From: Streptomycetaceae bacterium
GTDB lineage: Bacteria > Actinomycetota > Actinomycetes > Streptomycetales > Streptomycetaceae
Length of the DNA stretch: 32,028 nucleotides
Assembly: GCA_019243445.1 (NCBI GenBank)
Contig: JAFAUH010000135.1
Span: forward strand, 1-32,028
Direction: 5' to 3'
How positions within the stretch are numbered: the stretch's first letter is position 1; every line of letters begins with the position of its first letter. Shown piece after piece: positions 8,772 to 16,542 of this stretch. The translations under genes and the position numbers were made by a program. The notes under the pieces were generated by a model. It was given only the letters and a program-made list of their open reading frames with translations. It was not told the DNA's origin and made no database searches.

Positions 8772-8878
8772 TGGTGAAGGGGTGGGAGCCGAATGGACCC
8801 CTGGAATTGATCTCCGAGAAAGATCGACAAGCGGTGGCGGATGCCGCGGGGAGATCGTTGCCGTCGCGGGAAACAGTT

Positions 8879-9355
8879 TCAGGGTAGCTCGACGGCCGGA
8901 TTGGCCGGCCAGCTCATGCGGATGATTCCGCCGCCGGGGCCCCCGATGACCTCGACATCGTCGACGAGACCGCTGATCACGGCGAGGCCCATCTCGCCCT
9001 CGTCCTCGGCGCCCCCCGACTCCGCGCTACCGGGGTGCCCCATGGCCTCCTCGTCTGCCCGCGCGGACGGCACCTTCGCTCGGTCCTCTGCGGTCTCCGG
9101 GGCACTGGGAGCCTCCTCGCCGACCTCAATGGAGAATTTCTTCTCCCCCTCGATCAGGAACACGCACACGGGCAGGTCCGCGTTGTTGGCGCGGTGCAGA
9201 CCGACGGCGCGGGTGCACGCCTCGCCGACAGCGAGGCGAACTTCGTCGAGTACGGCCTCGTCCACTCCGGCGCGGCGCGCTACCGCGGCCGCCACGAGAC
9301 GAGCGGTGCGGACATGCTCCGGCAGTGCGCTGAAACGCAGTTCGACGGTGGCCAC
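8879..9355 (-). CDS. apgA: RsbW-like anti-sigma factor, partner of BldG
   Basis: Member of the GHKL-fold anti-sigma family; in S. coelicolor the protein encoded beside bldG (SCO3548, ApgA) binds BldG. The GTG at 9355 (VATVELRFSALPEH, 158 aa) follows GAGGGGGA and matches the conserved start; the open frame before it is not conserved in style. The N-terminal half has the LAVGEACTRAVGLH helix, where the N-box asparagine is replaced by arginine (R49). An acidic low-complexity stretch (about residues 88-125) stands in the place of the ATP-binding G1 box, and the C-terminal MGLAVISGLVDDVEV matches the G2 region. ATP binding may therefore be weak or altered. It follows bldG by 111 bp on the same strand, so co-transcription is likely. 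Confidence 0.88.
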   Translation of the reverse strand: MATVELRFSALPEHVRTARLVAAAVARRAGVDEAVLDEVRLAVGEACTRAVGLHRANNADLPVCVFLIEGEKKFSIEVGEEAPSAPETAEDRAKVPSARADEEAMGHPGSAESGGAEDEGEMGLAVISGLVDDVEVIGGPGGGIIRMSWPANPAVELP

Positions 9356-9466
9356 GACGGCTTCCCCCTCGGTCTTGCGGGCGTGCAACACAAGGGTCCG
9401 GGCTCTTGCGGCCCGGGACCCCCCGTACGGACGATCACCTGAGCAGCGGCGCAAGCGCCGCTGCCG

Positions 9467-9808
9467 TCAGTCGGTCGCCGCGACAGCCTCGTCGACCGAG
9501 GTGTGGATCGGGAACACCTTGGTCAGACCGGTGATTCGGAAAATCTTGAGGATGCGCTCCTGATTGCACACCAGACGCAGTGAGCCCTCATGGGCGCGCA
9601 CCCTTTTCAGCCCGCCGACGAGCACACCGAGGCCAGTGGAGTCGAGGAAGTCCACACCCTCCATGTCCACGACCAAGTGGTAGCTCCCGTCGTTGACGAG
9701 CTCGACCAGCTGCTCGCGCAGCTTGGGCGCGGTGTAAACATCAATCTCGCCACCGACCTCGACGACCGTTCGGTCGCCGACGGTCCGAGTCGACAGGGAC
9801 AGGTCCAC
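9467..9808 (-). CDS. bldG: anti-anti-sigma factor BldG (STAS domain)
   Basis: Developmental regulator required for aerial growth and antibiotic production in Streptomyces; it works by partner switching with anti-sigma factors and is controlled by serine phosphorylation. The GTG at 9808, with GGAGG 4 bases upstream, gives [13 protein letters not shown] and exactly 113 aa, the length of BldG. An ATG seven codons upstream (9829) has no matching ribosome site. The protein is one STAS domain; the phosphorylatable serine is S57 in [17 protein letters not shown]. The sequence is nearly that of S. coelicolor BldG as I recall it. It is followed by apgA on the same strand and is divergent from the helicase gene across 167 bp. 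Confidence 0.97.
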   Translation of the reverse strand: MDLSLSTRTVGDRTVVEVGGEIDVYTAPKLREQLVELVNDGSYHLVVDMEGVDFLDSTGLGVLVGGLKRVRAHEGSLRLVCNQERILKIFRITGLTKVFPIHTSVDEAVAATD

Positions 9809-9858
9809 GGATCCTCCAGCACCTTGCATCGAGCATCAAGCCTCTCGCCCCCTGAGGT

Positions 9859-9873
9859 CTCCCCGCCGGGGAG
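9859..9873. other. small hairpin in the bldG leader
   Basis: CTCCCC / GGGGAG with loop GCC, about 50 bases before the bldG start, inside the bldG-helicase divergent promoter region. It may affect the leader transcript. Further along, GTCAC-GCCA-GTGAC (9949-9962) is a second small inverted repeat nearer the helicase. Confidence 0.4.
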
Positions 9874-9975
9874 GGGGGTGGATCGGCAGCCGCAATGGCA
9901 TTCAACCACTTACCGGCAGGCAAGTACGACGTCTTACGGCGATTGTCCGTCACGCCAGTGACAAACTGACTGTCA

Positions 9976-12465
9976 ATGACCCACGATCAACCACCGCAAT
10001 CGGTACTCGGCCGCTTCGATCCGGCTGCAGCCCTGCACCGGCTCGTCTCTGGGGCGGGCCGCGCCGCGCGCATCACTCATACGGAGCACTTGCCCCCGCG
10101 GACCGGCCGCCATGCGGACTGGCCTGATCAGATCCGCCCTGAAGTAATCGAGGCGATCCTGGCCGCCGGGATCGAGCGCCCATGGGAGCACCAGGCGCGC
10201 GCTGCGGAGCACGCGCTACGCGGCGAGTCGGTGGTGGTAGCCACGGGCACGGCGTCCGGCAAGTCGCTGGCGTATCTCACTCCGGTGCTCAGCACCCTGT
10301 TGGACGGCTCCGAGGCGCCAGATACAGGACAGCGCGAAGCGCTCCCCCAAGGTGACGGCAGACGGGCGGACAAACCAACGGCACGCCGGAGGTCCCCCCG
10401 GACGGAGTCCGGGGGGACCTCCGTTGAGGGTGGTGGCGGGAGACAGGCGGAAGGCAGAGGGGCGACCGCCCTGTATCTGGCACCGACGAAGGCGCTCGCC
10501 GCCGACCAGTGCCGCACCGTCGCAGAACTGGCGGCCTCCCCGGCGATCGGCGGCTCCCGGATCCGGCCGGCCGTCTACGACGGCGATACGCCGTTCGAAG
10601 AACGCGAATGGGTGCGCCGGTACGCAACGTATGTGCTCACCAACCCCGACATGTTGCACCGCGGCATCCTGCCCTCCCATCCGCGCTGGTCTTCCTTTCT
10701 GCGCAGGCTGCGCTACGTTGTCGTCGACGAGTGCCACACCTACCGCGGTGTCTTCGGGTCCCACGTCGCGCAAGTGCTGCGGCGGCTGCGCCGCGTGTGC
10801 GCCCGTTACGGAGCGGAACCGGTATTCCTGCTCGCTTCGGCCACAGCGGCCGATCCCGGGGAAGCCGCCACTCGGCTGACGGGTGTACCGGTCGCTGAGA
10901 TCACCGAAGACGCCTCCCCGCGCGGCGAACTCGTCTTCGCCCTGTGGGAGCCTCCGCTCACCGAGCTCAGCGGAGAACGCGGCGCGCCTGTACGACGGAC
11001 CGCGACCGCAGAAGCCGCCGACCTGCTCACCGATCTGGTGGTCCAGGGCACCCGCACCGTCGCCTTCGTCCGCTCCCGGCGTGCCGCAGAGCTGATCGCC
11101 CTGCTCGCCCAGGATCGGCTCGCAGCGATCGACCGATCCCTGCCCGGCCGCGTGGCGGCCTATCGCGGCGGATACCTGCCGGAGGAACGCCGCGCCCTCG
11201 AGCGGGAGCTGCACAGTGGCCACCTCCTCGGTCTCGCCTCTACCACCGCTTTGGAGCTGGGCGTGGACGTCTCCGGTCTCGACGCCGTCCTGCTCGCCGG
11301 ATATCCGGGTACCCGCGCCTCGTTGTGGCAGCAGGCCGGGCGCGCGGGGCGCGCGGGCCAGGGAGCCCTCGCCGTCCTCGTCGCCCGTGACGACCCGCTG
11401 GACACGTATCTGGTGCACCACCCCGAGGCGCTGTTCGATCGGCCGGTGGAGTCGACTGTGCTCGATCCCGACAATCCGTACGTGCTCGCTCCCCACCTGT
11501 GCGCTGCTGCCGCCGAACTCCCGCTGACTGAAGCTGATCTGGGCCTTTTTGGCCCGGAGGCACCGGGCCTGATGACGCAATTGGAGATGCGCGGACTGCT
11601 GCGCAAACGCAAGGACGGCTGGTTCTGGACGCGCAGGGAACGGGCAACGGAACTCACCGACATCCGGGGCGAGGGCGGCAGGGCCGTCCAAATCGTCGAG
11701 GCGACTACCGGGCGACTGCTCGGCACCGTCGATGCCTCCTCTGCGCACACCACCGTTCACGACGGCGCCGTTCACTTGCACCAAGGACGCACATACGTGG
11801 TCAAGCAGTTGGACCTCGAGGACTGCGTGGCACTGGTCGAGGAGGACGACCCGCCGTACTCCACAATGGCCCGTGAGACCACCACGATCTCCATACTGGA
11901 GATGGAGACCGAACAGACGTGGGGCGAGGCACAGTTGTGCTTCGGGTCTGTCGAAGTCACCCACCAAGTAGTCTCGTTCCTGCGCCGTCGGCTGATCACT
12001 GGGGAGGTGCTCGGTGAGACCAGGCTCGACCTTCCTCCGCGCACCCTGCGCACTCGCGCCGTATGGTGGACGATCACCGAGCGGCAGTTGGAGGGCGCCC
12101 GGATACACCCCGAGGAACTTCCCGGCGCTCTGCACGCCGCCGAGCACGCGTCCATCGGCATGCTGCCACTCTTCGCCACCTGCGATCGCTGGGACATCGG
12201 CGGGGTATCGATACCCTTGCACGCCGACACCGGCCTGCCCACCGTCTTCGTCTACGACGGCCACCCGGGCGGCGCGGGCTTCGCCGAGCGCGCGTTCCGT
12301 ACCGCCCGCAGCTGGCTCACGGCGACGCGCGAGGCGATCGCCACGTGCGAGTGCGACTTCGGGTGCCCCTCGTGCATCCAGTCCCCCAAGTGCGGCAACG
12401 GCAACGACCCGCTGGACAAGCTCGCCGCGGTTCGCATCCTCGACCTCCTGCTCGCCGCGAAGTAG
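9976..12465 (+). CDS. DEAD/DEAH-family helicase with DUF1998 and cysteine cluster (MrfA/YprA type)
   Basis: ATP-dependent nucleic-acid translocase of superfamily 2. In Bacillus the family member MrfA (YprA) repairs mitomycin-type DNA damage; that role is carried over by family only. Motifs in order: Walker A ATGTASGKS (residues 89-97), DECH (251-254) in VVVDECHTYRG, SAT in LLASATAADP, then GVDVSGLDAVLLAGYPGT and QQAGRAGRAGQ of helicase motifs V-VI. The C-terminal DUF1998 part ends in CECDFGCPSCIQSPKCGNGN, a four-cysteine metal-binding cluster near residues 790-806. Residues about 112-163 are a non-conserved, R/G/P-rich insert between motif I and LAPTKALAADQ, built around a 33-35 base palindrome. 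The ATG at 9976 has no clear ribosome site. It is divergent from bldG and convergent with the Tad operon. Confidence 0.93.
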   Translation: MTHDQPPQSVLGRFDPAAALHRLVSGAGRAARITHTEHLPPRTGRHADWPDQIRPEVIEAILAAGIERPWEHQARAAEHALRGESVVVATGTASGKSLAYLTPVLSTLLDGSEAPDTGQREALPQGDGRRADKPTARRRSPRTESGGTSVEGGGGRQAEGRGATALYLAPTKALAADQCRTVAELAASPAIGGSRIRPAVYDGDTPFEEREWVRRYATYVLTNPDMLHRGILPSHPRWSSFLRRLRYVVVDECHTYRGVFGSHVAQVLRRLRRVCARYGAEPVFLLASATAADPGEAATRLTGVPVAEITEDASPRGELVFALWEPPLTELSGERGAPVRRTATAEAADLLTDLVVQGTRTVAFVRSRRAAELIALLAQDRLAAIDRSLPGRVAAYRGGYLPEERRALERELHSGHLLGLASTTALELGVDVSGLDAVLLAGYPGTRASLWQQAGRAGRAGQGALAVLVARDDPLDTYLVHHPEALFDRPVESTVLDPDNPYVLAPHLCAAAAELPLTEADLGLFGPEAPGLMTQLEMRGLLRKRKDGWFWTRRERATELTDIRGEGGRAVQIVEATTGRLLGTVDASSAHTTVHDGAVHLHQGRTYVVKQLDLEDCVALVEEDDPPYSTMARETTTISILEMETEQTWGEAQLCFGSVEVTHQVVSFLRRRLITGEVLGETRLDLPPRTLRTRAVWWTITERQLEGARIHPEELPGALHAAEHASIGMLPLFATCDRWDIGGVSIPLHADTGLPTVFVYDGHPGGAGFAERAFRTARSWLTATREAIATCECDFGCPSCIQSPKCGNGNDPLDKLAAVRILDLLLAAK
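10387..10423. repeat. perfect 16-bp inverted repeat inside the helicase gene
   Basis: CGGAGGTCCCCCCGGA at 10387-10402 and its exact complement at 10408-10423 with loop CGGAG. It sits in the middle of the helicase insert, which reads through in frame, and looks like a small palindromic element captured by the gene. Confidence 0.85.
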
Positions 12466-12927
12466 AGCCTCCGGCGCTGGGAAGCGCGGATCAAGGAGCG
12501 GGCCAAGGGCCAAGTCCGGGTGTGCCGCGTGAGGCTGATGCCACCGATCGGCACGCGACACTGCGGGCCCCGTCGCCGGAGGCTGTGACGAGGGTCCGGC
12601 GCGAGAGCGGGCGCGAGCTGGGCCCAAAGGCGTAAGGACTGCGCTGCCTGGAATCTCGGCAACGACATCCGATACCTCGCCGCGCACGGAGCAGGAGACC
12701 AGCCGCGCCCCCTGGGCCGCGGCGACGTGCGCCGCCTCGCGGCAGGCGGCGGGGGTGCCGTCGAGGGCGTGGTCAGCTGCCGCTAGCGCCGCCAGGTCTG
12801 CGGCCCCGCCGGCCCGATGGCGTGCCGAGACGGCTTGGCCCATCGCGAGCACCGCGGCGAAGACGGCGCACAACGCCCCCGTCATGACCATCGCCCACAC
12901 CGTGGCCGAACCGCGCTCCCGGTTCAC
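12466..12927 (-). CDS. TadG-like pilus-assembly/secreted protein (3' end uncertain, no stop)
   Basis: The GTG at 12927 starts VNRERGSATVWAMVMTGAL, then a membrane helix (about residues 10-30) and HRAGGAADLAALAAADHALDG, the signature of the small TadE/G-like proteins found between the Tad genes and the helicase in actinobacteria. The start overlaps the stop of the upstream gene as GTGA. These proteins normally end soon after a segment like ARSRAGP, present here near 12610. In this window the frame then stays open through the whole antisense of the helicase to 10216, so no stop can be assigned; I end the entry at the helicase stop. Either the stop was lost, a frameshift lies upstream, or an unusually long product is made. 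The +5 glutamate of type IV pilin-like signals is absent (W instead). Confidence 0.65.
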
Positions 12928-13343
12928 CGGACCGTGTCCTCTGCGAGGGCCACCGCGTCCGCACCGACCGTGACAGACAACAGCCCGGCCATCCGCCCAG
13001 GCCCCAGCGACTGCGCTGTCACATGCACCCGCACCAGATCTCCCTCCCGTCGCAGCGCCACCGAAGCACCCTGTGGTGCGGCCGACTCCGCGGCGGCGAG
13101 CGCCGCCGCGCGTGGCTCTGACCTCGCTGCGGCCCGTGCCCCGGCCCTGGCAGCATCCACACAGCGGATCTGGGCGGAGGCCGCCATCAGCCCCCACAGC
13201 AGCATCCCTGTGAAGAGCACCAGCATCGGGATGACCACAGCCGCCTCGGCCGTCACATATCCGCTATCGGGCTGCGACAGCTCGAGCAGCGACATGTCAG
13301 GCTGCGAGATTCCACGATGTGGCATCACTTCAAAATGTGACAT
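12924..13343 (-). CDS. TadE-like pseudopilin
   Basis: 139 aa. A hydrophilic leader is followed by DSGYVTAEAAVVIPML and a membrane helix (VLFTGMLLWGLMAA). The pattern G, then hydrophobic residues with E at +5 after the glycine, is that of prepilin-peptidase substrates of the TadE family. After the helix come IRCVDAARAGARAAARSE, the TadE-like motif, and an alanine-rich globular tail. The ATG at 13343 overlaps the end of the Flp-like gene (stop at 13330) by 14 bases, and its own stop overlaps the next start (GTGA), so the genes are translationally coupled. Predicted to be in the membrane with the tail outside. Confidence 0.85.
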   Translation of the reverse strand: MSHFEVMPHRGISQPDMSLLELSQPDSGYVTAEAAVVIPMLVLFTGMLLWGLMAASAQIRCVDAARAGARAAARSEPRAAALAAAESAAPQGASVALRREGDLVRVHVTAQSLGPGRMAGLLSVTVGADAVALAEDTVR

Positions 13344-13533
13344 CGAGCGCCCTCTTGATCAGCCCGCTCAACGCCGAGCTCACCACGCCGCTGGTGACCA
13401 CCTTGTAGAGAACGACAGCGAATCCGCATGCCGCCAAGGTCCCCACCGCGTACTCCGCTGTGCTCATCCCCGCCTGCGCGGCCGCGCCGCGCACCGACGC
13501 CAACCGGAGTTGCATCCAACGCGTCATGATCAT
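13330..13533 (-). CDS. Flp-type pilin-like protein (DUF4244)
   Basis: 67 aa. The start ATG at 13533 has AAAGG 6 bases upstream (GAAAGGATTC); ATG at 13527 is also in frame. A basic leader (MTRWMQLRLASVRGAAAQAG) ends in glycine followed by MSTAEYAVGTLAACGF, with E at +5 and Y at +6 of the mature form, which is the Flp pilin cleavage pattern, then a membrane helix and a short tail KRALDVTF. DUF4244 proteins occur in actinobacterial Tad loci; whether they polymerise is not established. It follows tadC by 107 bp of repeat-rich DNA. Confidence 0.88.
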   Translation of the reverse strand: MIMTRWMQLRLASVRGAAAQAGMSTAEYAVGTLAACGFAVVLYKVVTSGVVSSALSGLIKRALDVTF

Positions 13534-13640
13534 GAATCCTTTCAGTATCCGTATCCGTATCCGTCTGTTGCTTCTGCTGCTTCTGCTGCTGCTGCTTCTG
13601 CTCCGGCCGGACAGCCGTCTCAAAACTCTGGACAGCCGTC
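13534..13640. repeat. repeat-rich spacer between tadC and the pilin gene
   Basis: Three GTATCC units (about 13545-13562), a run of CTG/CTT triplets (13568-13602), and two copies of GGACAGCCGTCTCAAAACT (13609-13627 and 13630-13648, period 21). The second copy includes the tadC stop codon and last residues, so the 3' end of tadC has been duplicated. Confidence 0.75.
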
Positions 13641-14441
13641 TCAAAACTGCTGCGCGTGCGTCATCGCCTCTGCGAGGCCGATTACCACCGGCACCACTCC
13701 GACGGCCAGGAAGGCCGGCAGGAAACACAGGCCGAGCGGCGCCGTGGCCAGCACTGCCGCGCGGCGGGCCCTACTGCCCGCCGAGCGAGCGCGCTCCGCG
13801 CGGTACGCGGCGGCGAGCCTCGAGACCTCGGCGACCGGCGGGACACCTGTGGTACCGGCACGCTCCATCCAGCGGCCCAGCACATCCGCGCACGGGAGTG
13901 CTCGGACCCGACTCCAGCACTGGGCTGGATCACCGCCGAGGCGCAGCTCCGCCGAGGCGCGCAACAGCGCCTGGGCGAGCGGACCTTCGAGAGTACGACC
14001 CACGGCGTCGGCCGCCGCCCCAGGGGCGGCACCGGCCGCCAGGCATGCGGCCAACAGCTCGGCCACAAGCGGGAGTTGGCTCGCCACCAGGATCGCTGCA
14101 TCGTCCGTCCCAGGTGTTCTTTGCCGTTGCGACCGCAGCTGCCACCTCCATACGCCGAACGCTGCCGCGGATCCCGCGCAGCAACCGGAGATCCCGCCGA
14201 TGAAGACCACGGCTGCGAACCCCGCCGACGCCGCAATAGCCCACTGCCGGACTTTCGCGCGCTCCGTGCTGCGCAGCTTCAGCCGGCGTCTGTGGCGCGG
14301 GCGTTCAATGCCCAGCAGCCATTCGCGCCGTCGCCGGGCCGCGTGTGCGCGGCAAACGGATGCGGCAGCCCATCCGCAGCACAGCACGGCCGTGACCCCG
14401 AAGACCGCTGCCCCCAGGCTGTGGACGAATCCGCCGTCCAT
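13641..14441 (-). CDS. tadC: TadC-like type II/IV secretion platform protein
   Basis: 266 aa from the ATG at 14441; GAGAGGG lies 10 bases ahead. GTG at 14450 or 14444 would also be in frame, and GTG 14450 overlaps the tadB stop (GTGA). The protein has N-terminal membrane helices (FVHSLGAAVFGVTAVLCCG; AIAASAGFAAVVFIGGISG), a T2SSF domain beginning around QLPLVAELLAACLAAGAAP, and a final helix pair (TAPLGLCFLPAFLAVGVVPVVIG). With TadB it would form the inner-membrane platform that the TadA ATPase acts upon. Confidence 0.87.
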   Translation of the reverse strand: MDGGFVHSLGAAVFGVTAVLCCGWAAASVCRAHAARRRREWLLGIERPRHRRRLKLRSTERAKVRQWAIAASAGFAAVVFIGGISGCCAGSAAAFGVWRWQLRSQRQRTPGTDDAAILVASQLPLVAELLAACLAAGAAPGAAADAVGRTLEGPLAQALLRASAELRLGGDPAQCWSRVRALPCADVLGRWMERAGTTGVPPVAEVSRLAAAYRAERARSAGSRARRAAVLATAPLGLCFLPAFLAVGVVPVVIGLAEAMTHAQQF

Positions 14442-14446
14442 CACCG

Positions 14447-15385
14447 TCACACCCTCTCGGCCGCACGGGCGATCGCAGAGGTCCACTGCATCCCCAGCCA
14501 CTCCAGCCCCACTCCAGCCGTCAGGCAGATGAGCCCGCCCGGGGTGTGCAGCAAGATCCGCAGTGGCTGGGCACCCATCGTCCAGCCCAGTACCAGACCG
14601 AAGACCGGAAGCAGTGCGAGCAGCACGGCCGTCGACCGGGGACCCGCCAACATGGCTCGCAGCTCATCCAGTTGCTCGCGCTCAGCACGCAGTGCCGCCG
14701 CTACTCGGTCCAGGCCGTCCGCGAGGCCCGCACCGCCGACAGTGGCCACCTCCCAGCACGCAGCAACCGCGGCCAGGCCGTACGCGCCGGGTCGGCACGC
14801 GGACTGACGAAGTGCTGCTGGGACATCGCCGCCGAACCGGGCTGCCGCAAGCAATCGGCTCACGCACTCTGCGGCCTGCAGTCCCCCAGGGCTTTCGGCT
14901 CCCCGCAACCGTTCGACGGCATCGGCCAATGCGGCGTCCGGCGGACGCCCGGCTCGCAGATCACCGGCGACCGTGGCACAAAGGGTGATCACTACCTCCT
15001 GCCATCGCTCGTCCTCCGACCGCCGCTTCCGGGCCCGTAGTCGACGGCCGAGCAGCGGCATAGCGACCGCGCCTGCGAATGGCGGAAGCGGCGAATGCGT
15101 CAGCAGACCCAGAAACAATCCGGCCGGAAGGCACAGCGCCTCAAGGCCGAGGGGCGCGCCAAGCCGCTCTTCGGCCTGCTTCCACCCCCGTTCCAACACG
15201 GCCCGGGCATGTCCGGCATATGACTGCCACCGCTCCCAGCCGAGCGGTGCGAGCGGCGGCCAATCGCCGTCCGCAAACATCAGCCGCGCCCGGCGCAGCG
15301 CCTCGTCCCTACTGCACAGCAGCCACAGCCCGCCGACGGCGAAAAGTACTGCGCTCAGCACTGTCAGGGGCTCCGCAGTGATCAT
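14447..15385 (-). CDS. tadB: TadB-like type II/IV secretion platform protein
   Basis: 312 aa, ATG at 15385 overlapping the tadA stop as ATGA. N-terminal helix (LSAVLFAVGGLWLLC), a second hydrophobic region (LCLPAGLFLGLLTHSPLPPFAGAV), then the cytoplasmic T2SSF part (CATVAGDLRAGRPPDAALADAVERL) with RFGGDVPAALRQ, and C-terminal helices (STAVLLALLPVFGLVLGWTMGA). Works in the same inner-membrane platform as TadC. Order tadA-tadB-tadC is the standard one. Confidence 0.88.
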   Translation of the reverse strand: MITAEPLTVLSAVLFAVGGLWLLCSRDEALRRARLMFADGDWPPLAPLGWERWQSYAGHARAVLERGWKQAEERLGAPLGLEALCLPAGLFLGLLTHSPLPPFAGAVAMPLLGRRLRARKRRSEDERWQEVVITLCATVAGDLRAGRPPDAALADAVERLRGAESPGGLQAAECVSRLLAAARFGGDVPAALRQSACRPGAYGLAAVAACWEVATVGGAGLADGLDRVAAALRAEREQLDELRAMLAGPRSTAVLLALLPVFGLVLGWTMGAQPLRILLHTPGGLICLTAGVGLEWLGMQWTSAIARAAERV

Positions 15386-16542
15386 TGCGCACCCCGTTCA
15401 CACAGCACGGCAAGCCGCGGCCAGCCGCGCTCCCGCCGGTAGTCACCGTCGGTGCCGCGGACGATCGCCGGGACGGTGGAGACAAAGCCGCGCCGGTCTC
15501 GCTCGAATACATGGATCTCCGCGACCCTTCGGCGTCCGCAACGGTCGCGTGCCAGATGGATCACGAGCGAGAGCGCCGCCGCCAGTTGGCTGTGGAGTGC
15601 GGAACGCTCCAGCCCGGCCGCCGAACCGAGGGCCTCGAGACGGGCGGGCACATCGCATGCGGCGTTGGCATGCACAGTGCCACACCCTCCTTCATGGCCC
15701 GTGTTGAGTGCGGAAAGCAGATCGGTCACTTCGGCTCCCCTGACTTCCCCGACGACGAGCCGGTCGGGCCGCATGCGCAGCGCCTGCCGTACGAGATCCC
15801 GCAGGGTCACCCGGCCGGCGCCCTCCTGATTGGCCGGCCGGGTTTCAAGCCGCACCACGTGGGGGTGGTCGGGCCTCAGCTCGGCGGAGTCCTCAGCGAG
15901 GACGATTCGTTCGCGGTGGCTGACCAAGCCCAGCAATGTGCTGAGCAAGGTGGTCTTGCCCGTTCCGGTCCCGCCGCTGACGAGATAGGAAAGCCGGGCG
16001 TCGATCACGGTGTGCAGCAGGCTTGCCGTACCGGTGTCCACGCTGCCCGCGTCGACGAGTTCGTCGAGGGTGAAAGCGCGCGTCCGCACGACGCGCAGGG
16101 ATAGACAGGGCGCACCGACCGCGACGGGCGGCAGCACCGCGTGCAGCCGTGTGCCGTCCGGCAACCGGGCGTCGACCCACGGGCGTGCGTCGTCAAGCCG
16201 CCTGCCCGCTGCAGTGGCCAGCCTTTGGGCGAGCCGGCGGACCGCCGCAGAGTCACGGAAGTGGATCGCGGTGCGCTCCAAGCCCGCACCTCGGTCGACC
16301 CACACCTCCTCCGGCCCGTTCACCAGCACGTCGGTGACTCCGGGTTCGGCGAGCAGCGGTTCGAGCAGTCCGGCGCCGACCATCTCGGAACGTAGGGTGC
16401 GCACCACGCCGAGGACTGCGGTGTCGCCGAGCAGTCGCCCCTGGGAGCGCAGTGCGGCAGCGACCCTGGCAGGTGTCGGCTCCTCTCCGGCTTCGGCAAG
16501 TTTGAGCCGCACGGCATCCAGCAGCATCGCCCGGTCACTCAT
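15382..16542 (-). CDS. tadA: TadA/CpaF-family secretion ATPase
   Basis: 386 aa. Motor ATPase for Flp-type pilus or related secretion. An N-terminal domain precedes the RecA-like core: Walker [10 protein letters not shown] (190-198, lysine 196), aspartate-box region LAEDSAELR, Walker [12 protein letters not shown] (E266) and the His-box GTVHANAA (H291). Length and motifs are standard. The ATG at 16542 overlaps the ssd stop (ATGA) and its own stop overlaps tadB (ATGA), indicating tight translational coupling through the operon. It acts on the cytoplasmic side of the TadB/TadC platform. Confidence 0.93.
   Translation of the reverse strand: MSDRAMLLDAVRLKLAEAGEEPTPARVAAALRSQGRLLGDTAVLGVVRTLRSEMVGAGLLEPLLAEPGVTDVLVNGPEEVWVDRGAGLERTAIHFRDSAAVRRLAQRLATAAGRRLDDARPWVDARLPDGTRLHAVLPPVAVGAPCLSLRVVRTRAFTLDELVDAGSVDTGTASLLHTVIDARLSYLVSGGTGTGKTTLLSTLLGLVSHRERIVLAEDSAELRPDHPHVVRLETRPANQEGAGRVTLRDLVRQALRMRPDRLVVGEVRGAEVTDLLSALNTGHEGGCGTVHANAACDVPARLEALGSAAGLERSALHSQLAAALSLVIHLARDRCGRRRVAEIHVFERDRRGFVSTVPAIVRGTDGDYRRERGWPRLAVLCERGAQ

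Larger units (their letters stand above)
8389..8878. other. 490-bp hppA leader region: repeats and hairpin, no gene
   Basis: I see no convincing gene here. It holds the -10 candidate at 8478, a pyrimidine tract of three TTTCCC units at about 8559-8580 (G-rich on the hppA strand), a hairpin at 8591-8614 (CGCCAGCAG pairing with CTGCTGGCG), and two direct repeats at 8731-8771. It separates apgA from hppA, so hppA is likely transcribed on its own. Confidence 0.6.
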
